13,405 bases of DNA from Acidimicrobiales bacterium (GCA_019241495.1 JAFAWZ010000094.1:1-13405); one strand, 5' to 3'. Positions 6,069 through 13,138 are shown, numbered from the stretch's first letter. Made by a program: numbers and translations. Notes: generated by a model from the sequence alone, not told the origin.

Positions 6069-8774
6069 GTGATCTTCGACGGTTTTTCGCATCAGCTGCC
6101 TGACATCGACCCCGAGGAGACCTCCGAGTGGATCGACTCCTTCGACGCCATCGTCGATTCACGGGGCAAGACCCGCGCCCGCTTTCTCCTCATGAAGCTG
6201 CTCGAGCGGGCCCGGGAGAACCAGGTCGGCTTCCCGGCGACCGTCTCCACCCCATATGTGAACACCATCCCGCCCGACCAGGAACCGTGGTTCCCCGGCG
6301 ACGAGCACATCGAGCGGCGCATCCGGGCCTACATCCGATGGAACGCGGCGATCATGGTGGTGCGGGCCAACCACCGGGCCGAGGGTATCGGCGGGCACCT
6401 GGCGACCTTCGCATCCTCGGCCAGCCTCTACGAGGTCGGGTTCAACCATTTCTTCCGGGGGAAGGCCAACGGCGGGGCCGGCGACCAGGTCTTCTTCCAG
6501 GGTCACGCCGCGCCCGGGGTGTACGCCCGGGCCTTCATGGAGGGCCGCCTCTCCGAAGAGCAGCTCGGCTTCTTCCGGCTCGAGCTCCAAGGTGCCGAGG
6601 CCGGCGTGGGTGGCCTCTCCTCCTATCCGCACCCCCGCTTGATGCCCGACTTCTGGGAGTACCCCACGGTATCGATGGGACTCGGCCCGCTGAACGCCAT
6701 CTACCAGGCGCGCTTCAACCGCTACCTGCAGAACCGGCGCCTGGTCGACACCTCGTCGAGCCGGGTGTGGTGCTTCCTCGGAGACGGCGAATGCGACGAG
6801 CCCGAAACCCTCGGAGCGCTGTCCCTGGCCGGGCGCGAGCAGCTCGACAACCTGATCTTCGTGGTGAACTGCAACCTGCAGCGCCTGGATGGGCCGGTAC
6901 GGGGGAACGGCAAGATCATCCAGGAGCTGGAGGCGACCTTCCGGGGGGCGGGCTGGAACGTGATCAAGGTCGTATGGGGCTCCAAATGGGACGAGCTGCT
7001 GGTACGCGACGTCGACGGAGCCCTCCTGAACAAGATGAACACCACCGTGGACGGGGAGTTCCAGAAGTACGCCACCGAGGACGGCGCCTACATCCGCGAG
7101 CACTTCTTCGGGCCCGATCCCCGCTTGAGGGCCCTCGTGGACCATCTCTCGGACGACGAGCTGCGCAACCTGCCCCGGGGGGGCCACGACTACCGCAAGC
7201 TCTACGCCGCCTACAAGGCGGCTACGGAGATCACCGGGCAGCCCACCGTGATCCTGGCCAAGACCATCAAGGGCTGGACGCTCGGGCCCGAGATAGAGGC
7301 CCGCAACTCCACCCATCAGATCAAGAAGATGACCGCCGCCCAGCTGAAGTTGCTGCGGGACCGCCTGTACCTTGAGGAGGAGATCCCCGACTCGGCGCTC
7401 GAGCGCGGCGAGCCGCCGTTCTTCCGCCCCACCCCGGACTCGGTCGAGTACCGCTACATGGTCGAGCGCCGCCAGGCCCTGAACGGCTCTCTCCCCCAAC
7501 GCGTGGTCCGGGCCCGGCCCCTTCCCCCGCCGGCGGAAAAGGGGTTGGCCGAGTTCGACGCCGGGTCGGGCAAACGGGCCGTGTCGACCACCATGGCGTT
7601 CGCCGTGATGCTGCGGAACCTCTTGCGCGACAAGGGCATCGGGGAGCGGATCGTGCCCATCATTCCCGACGAGGCCCGCACCTTCGGTTTGGACGCCCTG
7701 TTCAAGGACTTCAAGATCTACGCCCCTCACGGCCAGCTCTACGACCCGGTCGACTCCAAGCTCATGCTCACCTACTCCGAGGCCAAAGACGGCCAGATCC
7801 TCGAGGAAGGGATCTCGGAGGCCGGCGGTATGGCCGACTTCACGGCGGCGGCCACGTCGTATGCCACATGGGGTCAGCCCATGATCCCGTTCTTCATCTT
7901 CTACTCGATGTTCGGTTTCCAGCGCATCGGTGACCTGGCCTGGGCCCTGGGAGACATGCGGGGGCGGGGCTTCATGCTCGGCGCCACCGCCGGGCGCACC
8001 ACCCTCCTCGGCGAAGGTCTCCAGCACGACGACGGGCACTCCCTCCTGCTCGCCTCGACCTTCCCCAGCCTCCAGGCGTACGACCCCGCCTTCGCCTACG
8101 AAGTGGCCGCCATCATCAACGACGGGATCAGGCGCATGTACGGCGACGACCCCGAAGACGTCTTCTACTACTTGACGCTCTACAACGAGAACTACACCAT
8201 GCCGGCCAAGCCCGAGGGGGTGGACGAGGGGATCCTCAAGGGCCTCTACCGCTTCTCCCCCGCGCCTGGACAGCTGTCGCGGCAGGCCACCATCCTGTTC
8301 TCCGGCACCGCCTCACATGCTGCCATGGAGGCCCAACGCCTCCTCGCCGAGGAGCACGATGTGGCAACCGAGCTGTGGTCGGCCACCAGCTACAAAGCCC
8401 TCCGCGAGGACGCCCTCTCGGTAGAGAGGTGGAACCGTCTCCATCCGACCCTGCAGCCCCGGACGCCGTATGTGACCGAGACGCTCTCGGCCACCAACGG
8501 GCCGATCGTGGCCGTCACCGACTTCATGAAAGCGGTACCCGACCAGATCGCCAGATGGGCACCCGGCCACTTCACCCCACTGGGCACCGACGGCTACGGG
8601 CGCTCTGACACCCGGGAGGCGCTGCGCCGCCACTTCGAGACCGACGCCGGCCACCTGGTCGTGGCCGTGCTGGACGGGCTCCGTGAGCGAGGCGAGGCCA
8701 AGGCCCAAGAAGTGGAAAAAGTGATCGCCCGGTTCGGAATCGACCCGGACGCCCCGGACCCCCGGATCAGCTAG
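6069..8774 (+). CDS. aceE: Pyruvate dehydrogenase E1 component, homodimeric type
   Basis: Thiamine-diphosphate-dependent E1 of the pyruvate dehydrogenase complex. It decarboxylates pyruvate and passes the acetyl group to the lipoyl domain of E2, feeding the TCA cycle. It is colinear with E. coli AceE (887 residues) throughout its 901 residues. Landmarks are INGGH-equivalent GIGGHLATFASSASLYEV, FFQGHAAPGVYARAF and SSYPHPRLMPDFW. The ThDP/Mg site is GDGECDEP at residues 238-245, with N269 and Q271 in NCNLQRLDG. NSTHQIKKM corresponds to the E. coli active-site loop histidine. DEARTFGLD, YSMFGFQRIGDL and LGTDGYGRSDTREALRRHFE are also present. The start is GTG 6069, because an ATG at 6061 stops at once. 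The ribosome-binding site is weak. E2 and E3 are not in the window. It is the first gene of a compact run of four genes, 14 bases before the next. Confidence 0.96.
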   Translation: MIFDGFSHQLPDIDPEETSEWIDSFDAIVDSRGKTRARFLLMKLLERARENQVGFPATVSTPYVNTIPPDQEPWFPGDEHIERRIRAYIRWNAAIMVVRANHRAEGIGGHLATFASSASLYEVGFNHFFRGKANGGAGDQVFFQGHAAPGVYARAFMEGRLSEEQLGFFRLELQGAEAGVGGLSSYPHPRLMPDFWEYPTVSMGLGPLNAIYQARFNRYLQNRRLVDTSSSRVWCFLGDGECDEPETLGALSLAGREQLDNLIFVVNCNLQRLDGPVRGNGKIIQELEATFRGAGWNVIKVVWGSKWDELLVRDVDGALLNKMNTTVDGEFQKYATEDGAYIREHFFGPDPRLRALVDHLSDDELRNLPRGGHDYRKLYAAYKAATEITGQPTVILAKTIKGWTLGPEIEARNSTHQIKKMTAAQLKLLRDRLYLEEEIPDSALERGEPPFFRPTPDSVEYRYMVERRQALNGSLPQRVVRARPLPPPAEKGLAEFDAGSGKRAVSTTMAFAVMLRNLLRDKGIGERIVPIIPDEARTFGLDALFKDFKIYAPHGQLYDPVDSKLMLTYSEAKDGQILEEGISEAGGMADFTAAATSYATWGQPMIPFFIFYSMFGFQRIGDLAWALGDMRGRGFMLGATAGRTTLLGEGLQHDDGHSLLLASTFPSLQAYDPAFAYEVAAIINDGIRRMYGDDPEDVFYYLTLYNENYTMPAKPEGVDEGILKGLYRFSPAPGQLSRQATILFSGTASHAAMEAQRLLAEEHDVATELWSATSYKALREDALSVERWNRLHPTLQPRTPYVTETLSATNGPIVAVTDFMKAVPDQIARWAPGHFTPLGTDGYGRSDTREALRRHFETDAGHLVVAVLDGLRERGEAKAQEVEKVIARFGIDPDAPDPRIS

Positions 8775-8788
8775 AGCCCGCCGCTATC

Positions 8789-9385
8789 GTGAGCCTACCT
8801 ATGCTTCATCTGAGCCAGGACCCCGACGCCGACGAGCTGCTGTCAGAAGACCCTCTGGCCCTCCTGATAGGCATGGTGCTCGACCAGCAGATACCGCTGG
8901 AGCGAGCGTTCAGCTCGCCCCTCGACCTCAAGAAGCGCCTCGGGGGCCGCTTGGACGCGGCGGAGATCGCAACCATGGACCCGGACGAGCTGTCGAAGGT
9001 GTTCTCGGAGAGACCGGCGCTGCACCGTTTTCCGGCGGCCAACGCCAAACGGGTCCAGGAGCTGTGCCGGATCGTCATCGACGACTACGAGGGCGACCCG
9101 GCCGCGGTGTGGAACGGGGCCGGCGACGGCTCCGATCTCTACCGGCGGGTGAAGGCCCTGCCCGGCTTCGGCGAACAGAAGGCCCGGATCTTCATCGGGC
9201 TGCTCGGCAAGCAGCTCGGGGTCAGGCCGGTGGGCTGGGAGGCGGCGGCTGGAAAGTTCGGCCAGCCGGGCACCTACATGTCGGTCGCCGACATCGTCGA
9301 CGCCCAGAGCCTCGGTCGGGTGCGGGCCTACAAGCAGCAGATGAAGGCGGCCGCCAAAGGCGGCGCCGCTCAACCGACCGAGTGA
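8789..9385 (+). CDS. HhH-GPD family base-excision repair-like protein
   Basis: 198 residues of the actinobacterial HhH-GPD group (the uncharacterised TIGR03252-type family, recognised by eye). The N-terminal part, ALLIGMVLDQQIPLERAFSSP, is the helix that opens DNA-glycosylase folds. The hairpin LPGFGEQKARIFIGLLGKQLG begins at residue 124. After it, glycosylases normally show a catalytic aspartate (VDTHV-like). Here the equivalent reads VRPVGWEAAAG (145-155), with no aspartate, and there is no C-terminal four-cysteine iron-sulfur cluster. Non-specific DNA binding or an atypical activity is possible. The start GTG 8789 is close behind aceE, and ATG 8801 is the alternative. Its TGA overlaps the thiS GTG by GTGA, so it is probably translated from the aceE transcript. 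Confidence 0.85.
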   Translation: MSLPMLHLSQDPDADELLSEDPLALLIGMVLDQQIPLERAFSSPLDLKKRLGGRLDAAEIATMDPDELSKVFSERPALHRFPAANAKRVQELCRIVIDDYEGDPAAVWNGAGDGSDLYRRVKALPGFGEQKARIFIGLLGKQLGVRPVGWEAAAGKFGQPGTYMSVADIVDAQSLGRVRAYKQQMKAAAKGGAAQPTE

Positions 9386-9582
9386 GGGTCGTCGCCAACG
9401 GGGACGGGGTGGAGCTTCCCGACGGGGCCACGCTCACCGACCTGCTCGACGCCGTCGGGCTCGGCGCCAAGTGGGTGGTCGCCGAGGTGAACGGGGCAGC
9501 GGTCAACCGATCCGACATGGCTACGGTTCGCCTCTCGGAGGGGGACCGGGTGGAACTGGTCCGGGCTGTCGCAGGTGGGTGA
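9382..9582 (+). CDS. thiS: Sulfur carrier protein ThiS
   Basis: A 66-residue ubiquitin-like carrier that holds sulfur as a C-terminal thiocarboxylate for thiazole formation in thiamine synthesis. It begins VRVVANGDGVELPDGATLTD, has the family's middle strand WVVAEVNGAAVNRSD, and ends DRVELVRAVAGG with the essential diglycine at the very C-terminus. The GTG start at 9382 overlaps the previous stop (GTGA), and the stop lies 8 bases inside thiE. The frame extends upstream to 9064, but that part only shadows the HhH-GPD gene. Its usual partners thiG (thiazole synthase) and thiO are not next to it. Confidence 0.92.
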   Translation: MRVVANGDGVELPDGATLTDLLDAVGLGAKWVVAEVNGAAVNRSDMATVRLSEGDRVELVRAVAGG

Positions 9583-10207
9583 GTCTGACCGCTTGGCCGG
9601 ACGGCGGCTGTACCTGTGCACCGCCGACCGGCCCGATCTCGAGTCCTTCCTGTCCGCCTGCATCGAAGGCGGGGTCGACCTGGTCCAGCTCCGTGAGAAG
9701 CGCCTCGACGACCGGGCCCTGCTCGCCCGGGCCGCGGTGGCTCGGGAGGTGTGTGGCCCCTACGGGGTCCCCTTCGTCCTGAACGACCGCCCCGATCTGG
9801 CGCTGGCATGTGGCGCCGACGGGGTGCACGTCGGCCAGGACGACGTGTTTCCCGAGATGGCCCGCCGGATCATGGGTCCCGAGGCGGTCGTCGGGCTGTC
9901 GACCCACGCCCCGGCCGAATGGGACGCGACCGGACCCGAGCCGGTGGACTACCTGTCCGCCGGCCCGGTCAGCCCGACGCCCACCAAGCCGGGGCGGCCC
10001 GGCACCGGTCTCGCCTATCTGGAATATGTGGCTGCCCGGGCGACCAAGCCCTGGTTCGTGACCGGCGGGGCGACACCCGAGACGATCCCGGCCATGGCGG
10101 CGGCCGGGGCCCGACGCTTCGTCGTGGTGCGCTACCTGACGGAGTCCGACGACCCGGCGGCGGGCGCCAAACGGCTCCGGGCCGCCATCGACCAGTACTG
10201 GGATTAG
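9575..10207 (+). CDS. thiE: Thiamine-phosphate synthase
   Basis: Joins HMP pyrophosphate to the thiazole phosphate to make thiamine monophosphate. Its 210 residues form the expected TIM barrel and carry the family motifs in order: VDLVQLREK (Q38-K42, pyrophosphate and Mg contacts), VLNDRPDLALACGADGVHVG (N70, D71), VGLSTHA, DYLSAGPVSPTPTKPGRPGTGL, and FVTGGATPETI near the phosphate-binding end. The GTG start at 9575 overlaps thiS by 8 bases, so the two are likely coupled. No thiamine riboswitch is visible upstream of the run. The gene ends 4 bases from the converging hydrolase gene. Confidence 0.95.
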   Translation: MGESDRLAGRRLYLCTADRPDLESFLSACIEGGVDLVQLREKRLDDRALLARAAVAREVCGPYGVPFVLNDRPDLALACGADGVHVGQDDVFPEMARRIMGPEAVVGLSTHAPAEWDATGPEPVDYLSAGPVSPTPTKPGRPGTGLAYLEYVAARATKPWFVTGGATPETIPAMAAAGARRFVVVRYLTESDDPAAGAKRLRAAIDQYWD

Positions 10208-10211
10208 CTTC

Positions 10212-11006
10212 TCAGCTTCCCTGGCGGTCCATCCAGCCGATCAGGAGGGCGATGGCCCGGGGGTCGTTGCGCAACCGGTGGCCTGCGCCGGCCAGGACCC
10301 GCAGCTCGACCTGGGCGTCGGCCGCGTCGGCCAGGGCCCGGGCGTCGAGCACGGTCACGACCTCGTCGTTGGCTCCATGGACCAAGAGGATGGGCCGGGG
10401 GGGGATCTTGCCGATCAGGTTGAGCGGGCGGATCTCGCGAAGCTCCCGGGCCCAGGCGTCGAGGTCGGGCGGGAAGTGGGGGTCACGGATGACTCCGGCG
10501 GCTCGGGCCTGGGCCACGAAACGCCGGGCGTCGGTGGCCCGATCCGCAAAGTCAGCGGGGGCGGATAGCGCGGCCACCCCGCGCACCCTGGAGTCCTCCC
10601 CGGCCGCGCAGATCGCCAGCGCCCCGCCGGCCGCGAACCCGCACAGCCAGGCGCCGTCCACCCCGGGAATGCGCAGGAGCACGTCGATGGCCACATGAAG
10701 ATCGGCCAGCCATCCGCCGAGGGAGAAGTTGCCCGTCGACTCGGCCGTGCCCCGGAAGCTGAAGGTCAGCACCACCCACCCGGTGTCGGCCGCCAGCCGG
10801 TTGGCCAGCTGCTGGTAGCCCCGGTTGGGCGTGTCGGGCTGGGGCGGATCGACCGGAAAGCCATGGCAGATGACCAGCCCGTGGCGGCCCGATCCCGACG
10901 CGGCCGAGGGGGCGGGCCGGGCCAGGTAGGCGGAAAGGGTCCGGTCGGGCAGCGAGATCGGGAACGGTCCGCCGGTGTCGGGAGGATTGAAGGTCGGAGA
11001 GGCCAA
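10212..11006 (-). CDS. Alpha/beta hydrolase-fold protein lacking the nucleophile serine
   Basis: About 264 residues with an alpha/beta-hydrolase core: LVICHGFPVD (oxyanion strand), VLTFSFRGTAES, then the elbow LCGFAAGGALAI, RPILLVHGANDEVV and GAGHRLRNDPRAI. The acid Asp (214) and His (243) of the triad are in place. The nucleophile in G-x-S-x-G is instead alanine (A125, codon GCG at 10634-10632). The start is taken as the TTG at 11006, because AGGAG precedes it by four bases. The longer TTG at 11036 has no such site. The substrate is unknown. It is either a non-catalytic member or one using another mechanism. It lies downstream of the candidate structured RNA and could be controlled by it. 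Confidence 0.8.
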   Translation of the reverse strand: MASPTFNPPDTGGPFPISLPDRTLSAYLARPAPSAASGSGRHGLVICHGFPVDPPQPDTPNRGYQQLANRLAADTGWVVLTFSFRGTAESTGNFSLGGWLADLHVAIDVLLRIPGVDGAWLCGFAAGGALAICAAGEDSRVRGVAALSAPADFADRATDARRFVAQARAAGVIRDPHFPPDLDAWARELREIRPLNLIGKIPPRPILLVHGANDEVVTVLDARALADAADAQVELRVLAGAGHRLRNDPRAIALLIGWMDRQGS

Positions 11007-11045
11007 TGCACTCCTACGAACGCAGGTTTGGGACAAACGCGAGAT

Positions 11046-11068
11046 GGGGCCGCCCTGGCGGCGGCCCC
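11046..11068 (-). terminator. Perfect 9-bp GC hairpin
   Basis: GGGGCCGCC, a 5-base loop and GGCGGCCCC form a perfect stem. On the - strand it is followed by ATCTCGCGTTTG, so the T-tract is poor. It could be an attenuator or terminator between the structured RNA and the hydrolase gene, or simply the last helix of that RNA. Confidence 0.4.
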
Positions 11069-11249
11069 AACTTCAGCAGATATTCACCAACTGGATGAAC
11101 AAGGCAGAACGTCTCGCCTTTCGGCTGCCGGGCGGGACCATTTCCCGACCGTTCTTGCCCCGGGTAACTGGTGGGGATTCACCAGGTGGCCCAGCGACCG
11201 CCCTAGCGGCCAGTCACCTCCGAGGTCCCAATACGACTAGCACTACTCA

Positions 11250-11266
11250 GTTGGACCACCTCCTTT
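11250..11266 (-). promoter_or_regulatory. Extreme Shine-Dalgarno sequence complementary to the 16S rRNA tail
   Basis: AAAGGAGGTGGTCCAAC on the - strand can pair with the 16S 3' end (GUUGGAUCACCUCCUU in most bacteria) over about 17 positions with a single G-U pair. No ATG, GTG or TTG lies at normal spacing. A CTG 8 bases after AGGAGG would open a 15-codon frame beginning LSSASRIGTSEVTGR. A GTG 15 bases after it would give nine residues. The first bases of this sequence can also pair with GGGACC just downstream. Confidence 0.6.
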
Positions 11267-11323
11267 CCTCGGTGCCGCCGATGCTACCGGGTGCCAGGCG
11301 GTGAGTCGCGTCATTTACCCCCG

Positions 11324-12439
11324 CTAGATGCCGATGCGCTGAGCGAGCAGCTCGCGGTGGTAGGTGGGATCGCCGAAGAGCAGCTCGGAGCTCTTGGCCC
11401 GCTTGAAGTACAGGTGGGCGGGATGCTCCCAGGTGAAGCCGATGCCTCCGTGGATCTGGATGTTCTCGGCGGTGGCGTGGAAGTAGGCCTCCGAGCAGTA
11501 CGACTTGGCCAGGCTGGCGACCACAGGGAGCTCGTCGTTGTCCTCTGCGGCAGCCCAGCCGGCGTAGTACGCGGCGGACTTGGCCGACTCGACCTCCAAG
11601 AGCATGTCGGCGCATTTGTGCTTGATGGCCTGGAAACTGCCGATGGGGCGGCCGAACTGCACCCTCACCTTGGCGTACTCGACCGCCATCTCCAGAACCT
11701 TCTGGGCCCCGCCTACCTGCTCAGCCGCCAGCGCCACCACGGCCAGATCGAGCATCTTCGACACAGCCGCCCAGCCCGCCCCGTCGGCGCCGACCAGGCG
11801 GGCGGGCGTCGACCCGAACGTCAGCTTGGCCTGCTTGCGGGTCTGGTCCATGGTCGAAAGCGGCGTGGCCGTGAATCCCTTCGCCCCTTTCTCCACCGCG
11901 AACACCGAGATCCCGGCTCCGGTACGAGCCGCCACCAGCACCAGATCGGCGGTGTGGCCGTCGAGCACGTAGAGCTTCTCGCCCGTCAGGGTCCAGCTGT
12001 CACCCGACCCACTGGCCCCTACGGTTACCCCCTCCTCATCCCAACGCCCCGATGCCTCGGCGAGGGCGACCGTGGCGATCTTCGACCCGTCTGCGATGCC
12101 CGGCAGGTAGTCATTCTTGGCCGCGTCGTCGCCGCTTACGAGCAACAGGTTGGCGGCCAGCGCCACGCTGGAGAAGTACGGGGCGCACAAGAGCGCCCGG
12201 CCCATCTCCTCTAGAACCACGATCAGCTCCACATAGGAGTAACCAGAGCCGCCGAACTCCTCGGGGATGGTCAGCCCCTGCAGCCCGAGCTGCTCGGCCA
12301 TCTGCTTCCAAACCGCCTTGTCGTAGCCGTCGGTCGTGTCCATCAACCGGCGGACCTCGGTCTCGGGGGACTTGTCCTCCAAGAAGCGGCGCACCGCCTT
12401 GCGAAGCTCTTCCTGCTCCTCACTGAAAGCAAAATTCAC
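11324..12439 (-). CDS. Acyl-CoA dehydrogenase (FadE-like)
   Basis: Flavoenzyme-type protein of 371 residues that introduces a double bond into an acyl-CoA (fatty acid or steroid side-chain breakdown). The N-terminal helical domain is FAFSEEQEELRKAVRRFLED, followed by GLQGLTIPEEFGGSGYSYVEL. The middle beta domain includes VALAEASGRWDEEG and LTGEKLYVLDG. The C-terminal domain contains VQFGRPIGSFQAIKHKCADM and IHGGIGFTWEHPAHLYFKRA (from residue 329). At the position of the catalytic glutamate of MCAD-type enzymes (YEGT), the sequence by eye reads LLFGD (F355-G356-D357). It may therefore use a glutamate elsewhere or be one subunit of a mixed complex, as known for mycobacterial FadE pairs. No partner gene is adjacent. 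The GTG start at 12439 has GAGGGG 8 bases upstream. It is divergent from the metallo-hydrolase gene. Confidence 0.9.
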   Translation of the reverse strand: MNFAFSEEQEELRKAVRRFLEDKSPETEVRRLMDTTDGYDKAVWKQMAEQLGLQGLTIPEEFGGSGYSYVELIVVLEEMGRALLCAPYFSSVALAANLLLVSGDDAAKNDYLPGIADGSKIATVALAEASGRWDEEGVTVGASGSGDSWTLTGEKLYVLDGHTADLVLVAARTGAGISVFAVEKGAKGFTATPLSTMDQTRKQAKLTFGSTPARLVGADGAGWAAVSKMLDLAVVALAAEQVGGAQKVLEMAVEYAKVRVQFGRPIGSFQAIKHKCADMLLEVESAKSAAYYAGWAAAEDNDELPVVASLAKSYCSEAYFHATAENIQIHGGIGFTWEHPAHLYFKRAKSSELLFGDPTYHRELLAQRIGI

Positions 12440-12507
12440 GTGGCGATCCCCTCGGGCGGTGGGTCAGTGGACGAAGTACACCATTTCTAGCCCATAGGCT
12501 TTTGCCG
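12440..12507. promoter_or_regulatory. Divergent promoter region, acyl-CoA dehydrogenase/metallo-hydrolase
   Basis: Sixty-eight bases lie between two divergent starts. It is locally AT-richer (TACACCATTTCTAGCCCATA near 12478-12497) than its surroundings, as expected for a promoter. No clear -35/-10 pair or operator palindrome was found. Confidence 0.35.
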
Positions 12508-13122
12508 ATGCACTCCAAGGCTCATTGGGAGGACGGCCAGGCAGAGATACATCGGGTCGTGGTCGGCCCCATGGACAACAACGTGTACGTCCTGCGCTGC
12601 AAGGCCACCGGCGAGGCGGTGCTCATCGACGCGGCCAACGAGCACGAGAAGCTGCTCGACATGTGCCGGCAGTTGGGGGTGCGCAAGGTGCTCGAGACCC
12701 ACGGTCACTGGGACCACATCCAAGCCGTCCCGGCGGTGCGAGACGCTGGCTACGACGTGGGAGTGACTGCGGCCGACTCGGCGATGCTGCCCTCGTACGA
12801 CTTCGTGCTGGGCGACGACTCGGTAATCGAGGTCGGCCGCCTGCGGTTGCGCACCATCCTGACCCCGGGCCACACCCCGGGCTCGATCTGCTTCGCCCTC
12901 GAAGGGTCACCGGTGCTCTTCAGCGGCGACACCCTCTTCCCGGGCGGGCCCGGGGCGACCAAGTTCCCGGGGGGCGACTTCGGGGCCATCATCGGGTCGA
13001 TCGAGGACCGGTTGTTCGCCCGGCTCCCCAGCCAGACCATCGTGATGCCCGGTCACGGGGTGGACACCACCATAGGAACGGAGTCCCCCCACTTGCAGGA
13101 GTGGATCGACCGGGGCTGGTAA
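12508..13122 (+). CDS. Glyoxalase II-like metallo-beta-lactamase-fold hydrolase
   Basis: About 204 residues with the complete two-metal site of the hydroxyacylglutathione-hydrolase branch: T-H65-G-H67-W-D69-H70 (THxHxDH), H122 in TPGHTPGS, D141 in LFSGDTLFPGG, and H183 in VMPGHGVDT. Such proteins hydrolyse thioesters of small thiols. In an actinobacterium the thiol would more likely be mycothiol or CoA than glutathione, but that is inference. The C-terminal substrate-binding domain of true GloB (about 250 residues) is largely missing, as in the short YcbL-like type. ATG 12508 is chosen as the start. A TTG two codons earlier is the alternative, and the ribosome-binding site is weak. It converges on the debranching-enzyme gene with 4 bases between stops. 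Confidence 0.88.
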   Translation: MHSKAHWEDGQAEIHRVVVGPMDNNVYVLRCKATGEAVLIDAANEHEKLLDMCRQLGVRKVLETHGHWDHIQAVPAVRDAGYDVGVTAADSAMLPSYDFVLGDDSVIEVGRLRLRTILTPGHTPGSICFALEGSPVLFSGDTLFPGGPGATKFPGGDFGAIIGSIEDRLFARLPSQTIVMPGHGVDTTIGTESPHLQEWIDRGW

Positions 13123-13138
13123 CCGGCTACGAGCCGGT
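13122..13138. terminator. 7-bp hairpin between convergent gene ends
   Basis: ACCGGCT-ACG-AGCCGGT is a perfect inverted repeat that starts on the last base of the metallo-hydrolase stop and covers the last codons of the opposite gene. It may act as a shared terminator. No T-run follows on either strand. Confidence 0.4.

Larger units (their letters stand above)
11046..11270 (-). ncRNA. Candidate structured leader RNA or small RNA
   Basis: Read on the - strand, the region offers a chain of consistent helices. The GGTGACTGG (11218-11210)/CCAGTTACC (11171-11163) helix has 9 bp with one G-U pair and encloses a CCGC-TAGG-GCGG hairpin. The GGC-A-AGAACG (11159-11150)/CGTTCTGCC (11111-11103) helix has one bulged A. 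It encloses GGGA-AATGG-TCCC (11146-11134) and GCC-GAAA-GGC (11125-11116), a GNRA tetraloop. A perfect 9-bp GC hairpin closes the 3' side at 11068-11046. A sequence complementary to the 16S tail lies at the 5' side. This layout resembles a cis-regulatory leader for the downstream hydrolase gene. I could not match it to a named riboswitch class. A free small RNA is the alternative. Confidence 0.5.
11007..11323 (-). other. 317-base gene-free stretch between acyl-CoA dehydrogenase and hydrolase
   Basis: No convincing protein gene lies here on either strand. The stretch holds the candidate structured RNA, its extreme Shine-Dalgarno-like sequence, and the terminal hairpin listed separately. It ends with a small GTTTG/CAAAC hairpin and the AGGAG of the hydrolase. 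A weak -10-like TAGCAT (11286-11281, - strand) lies 14 bases before the Shine-Dalgarno-like sequence. Confidence 0.6.

Noticed and set aside
6004..6162. Extended rnhA start at 6162
   Set aside because: The added ~53 residues are Arg-rich and unlike RNase HI, and would overlap the aceE start. ATG 6003 gives the normal family length.
6159..8039. Long open frame on the - strand opposite aceE (626 codons)
   Set aside because: It is antisense to a full-length, motif-complete aceE. Long antisense frames are expected in very GC-rich DNA, and the translation shows no domain.
9064..9381. Upstream extension of the thiS frame
   Set aside because: It overlaps the HhH-GPD gene, has shadow-like composition, and ThiS is complete from GTG 9382.
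8700..9600. Thiamine pyrophosphate riboswitch before thiS/thiE
   Set aside because: No CUGAGA-type or ACCUGAUCUGG-type core was found upstream of aceE, the HhH-GPD gene or thiS.
11250..11270. + strand TTGGACCACCTCCTTTCC as the 3' end of a 16S rRNA gene
   Set aside because: The preceding bases do not match the conserved 16S end (no GTAACAAGGTA region). The - strand reading as a ribosome-pairing site fits better.
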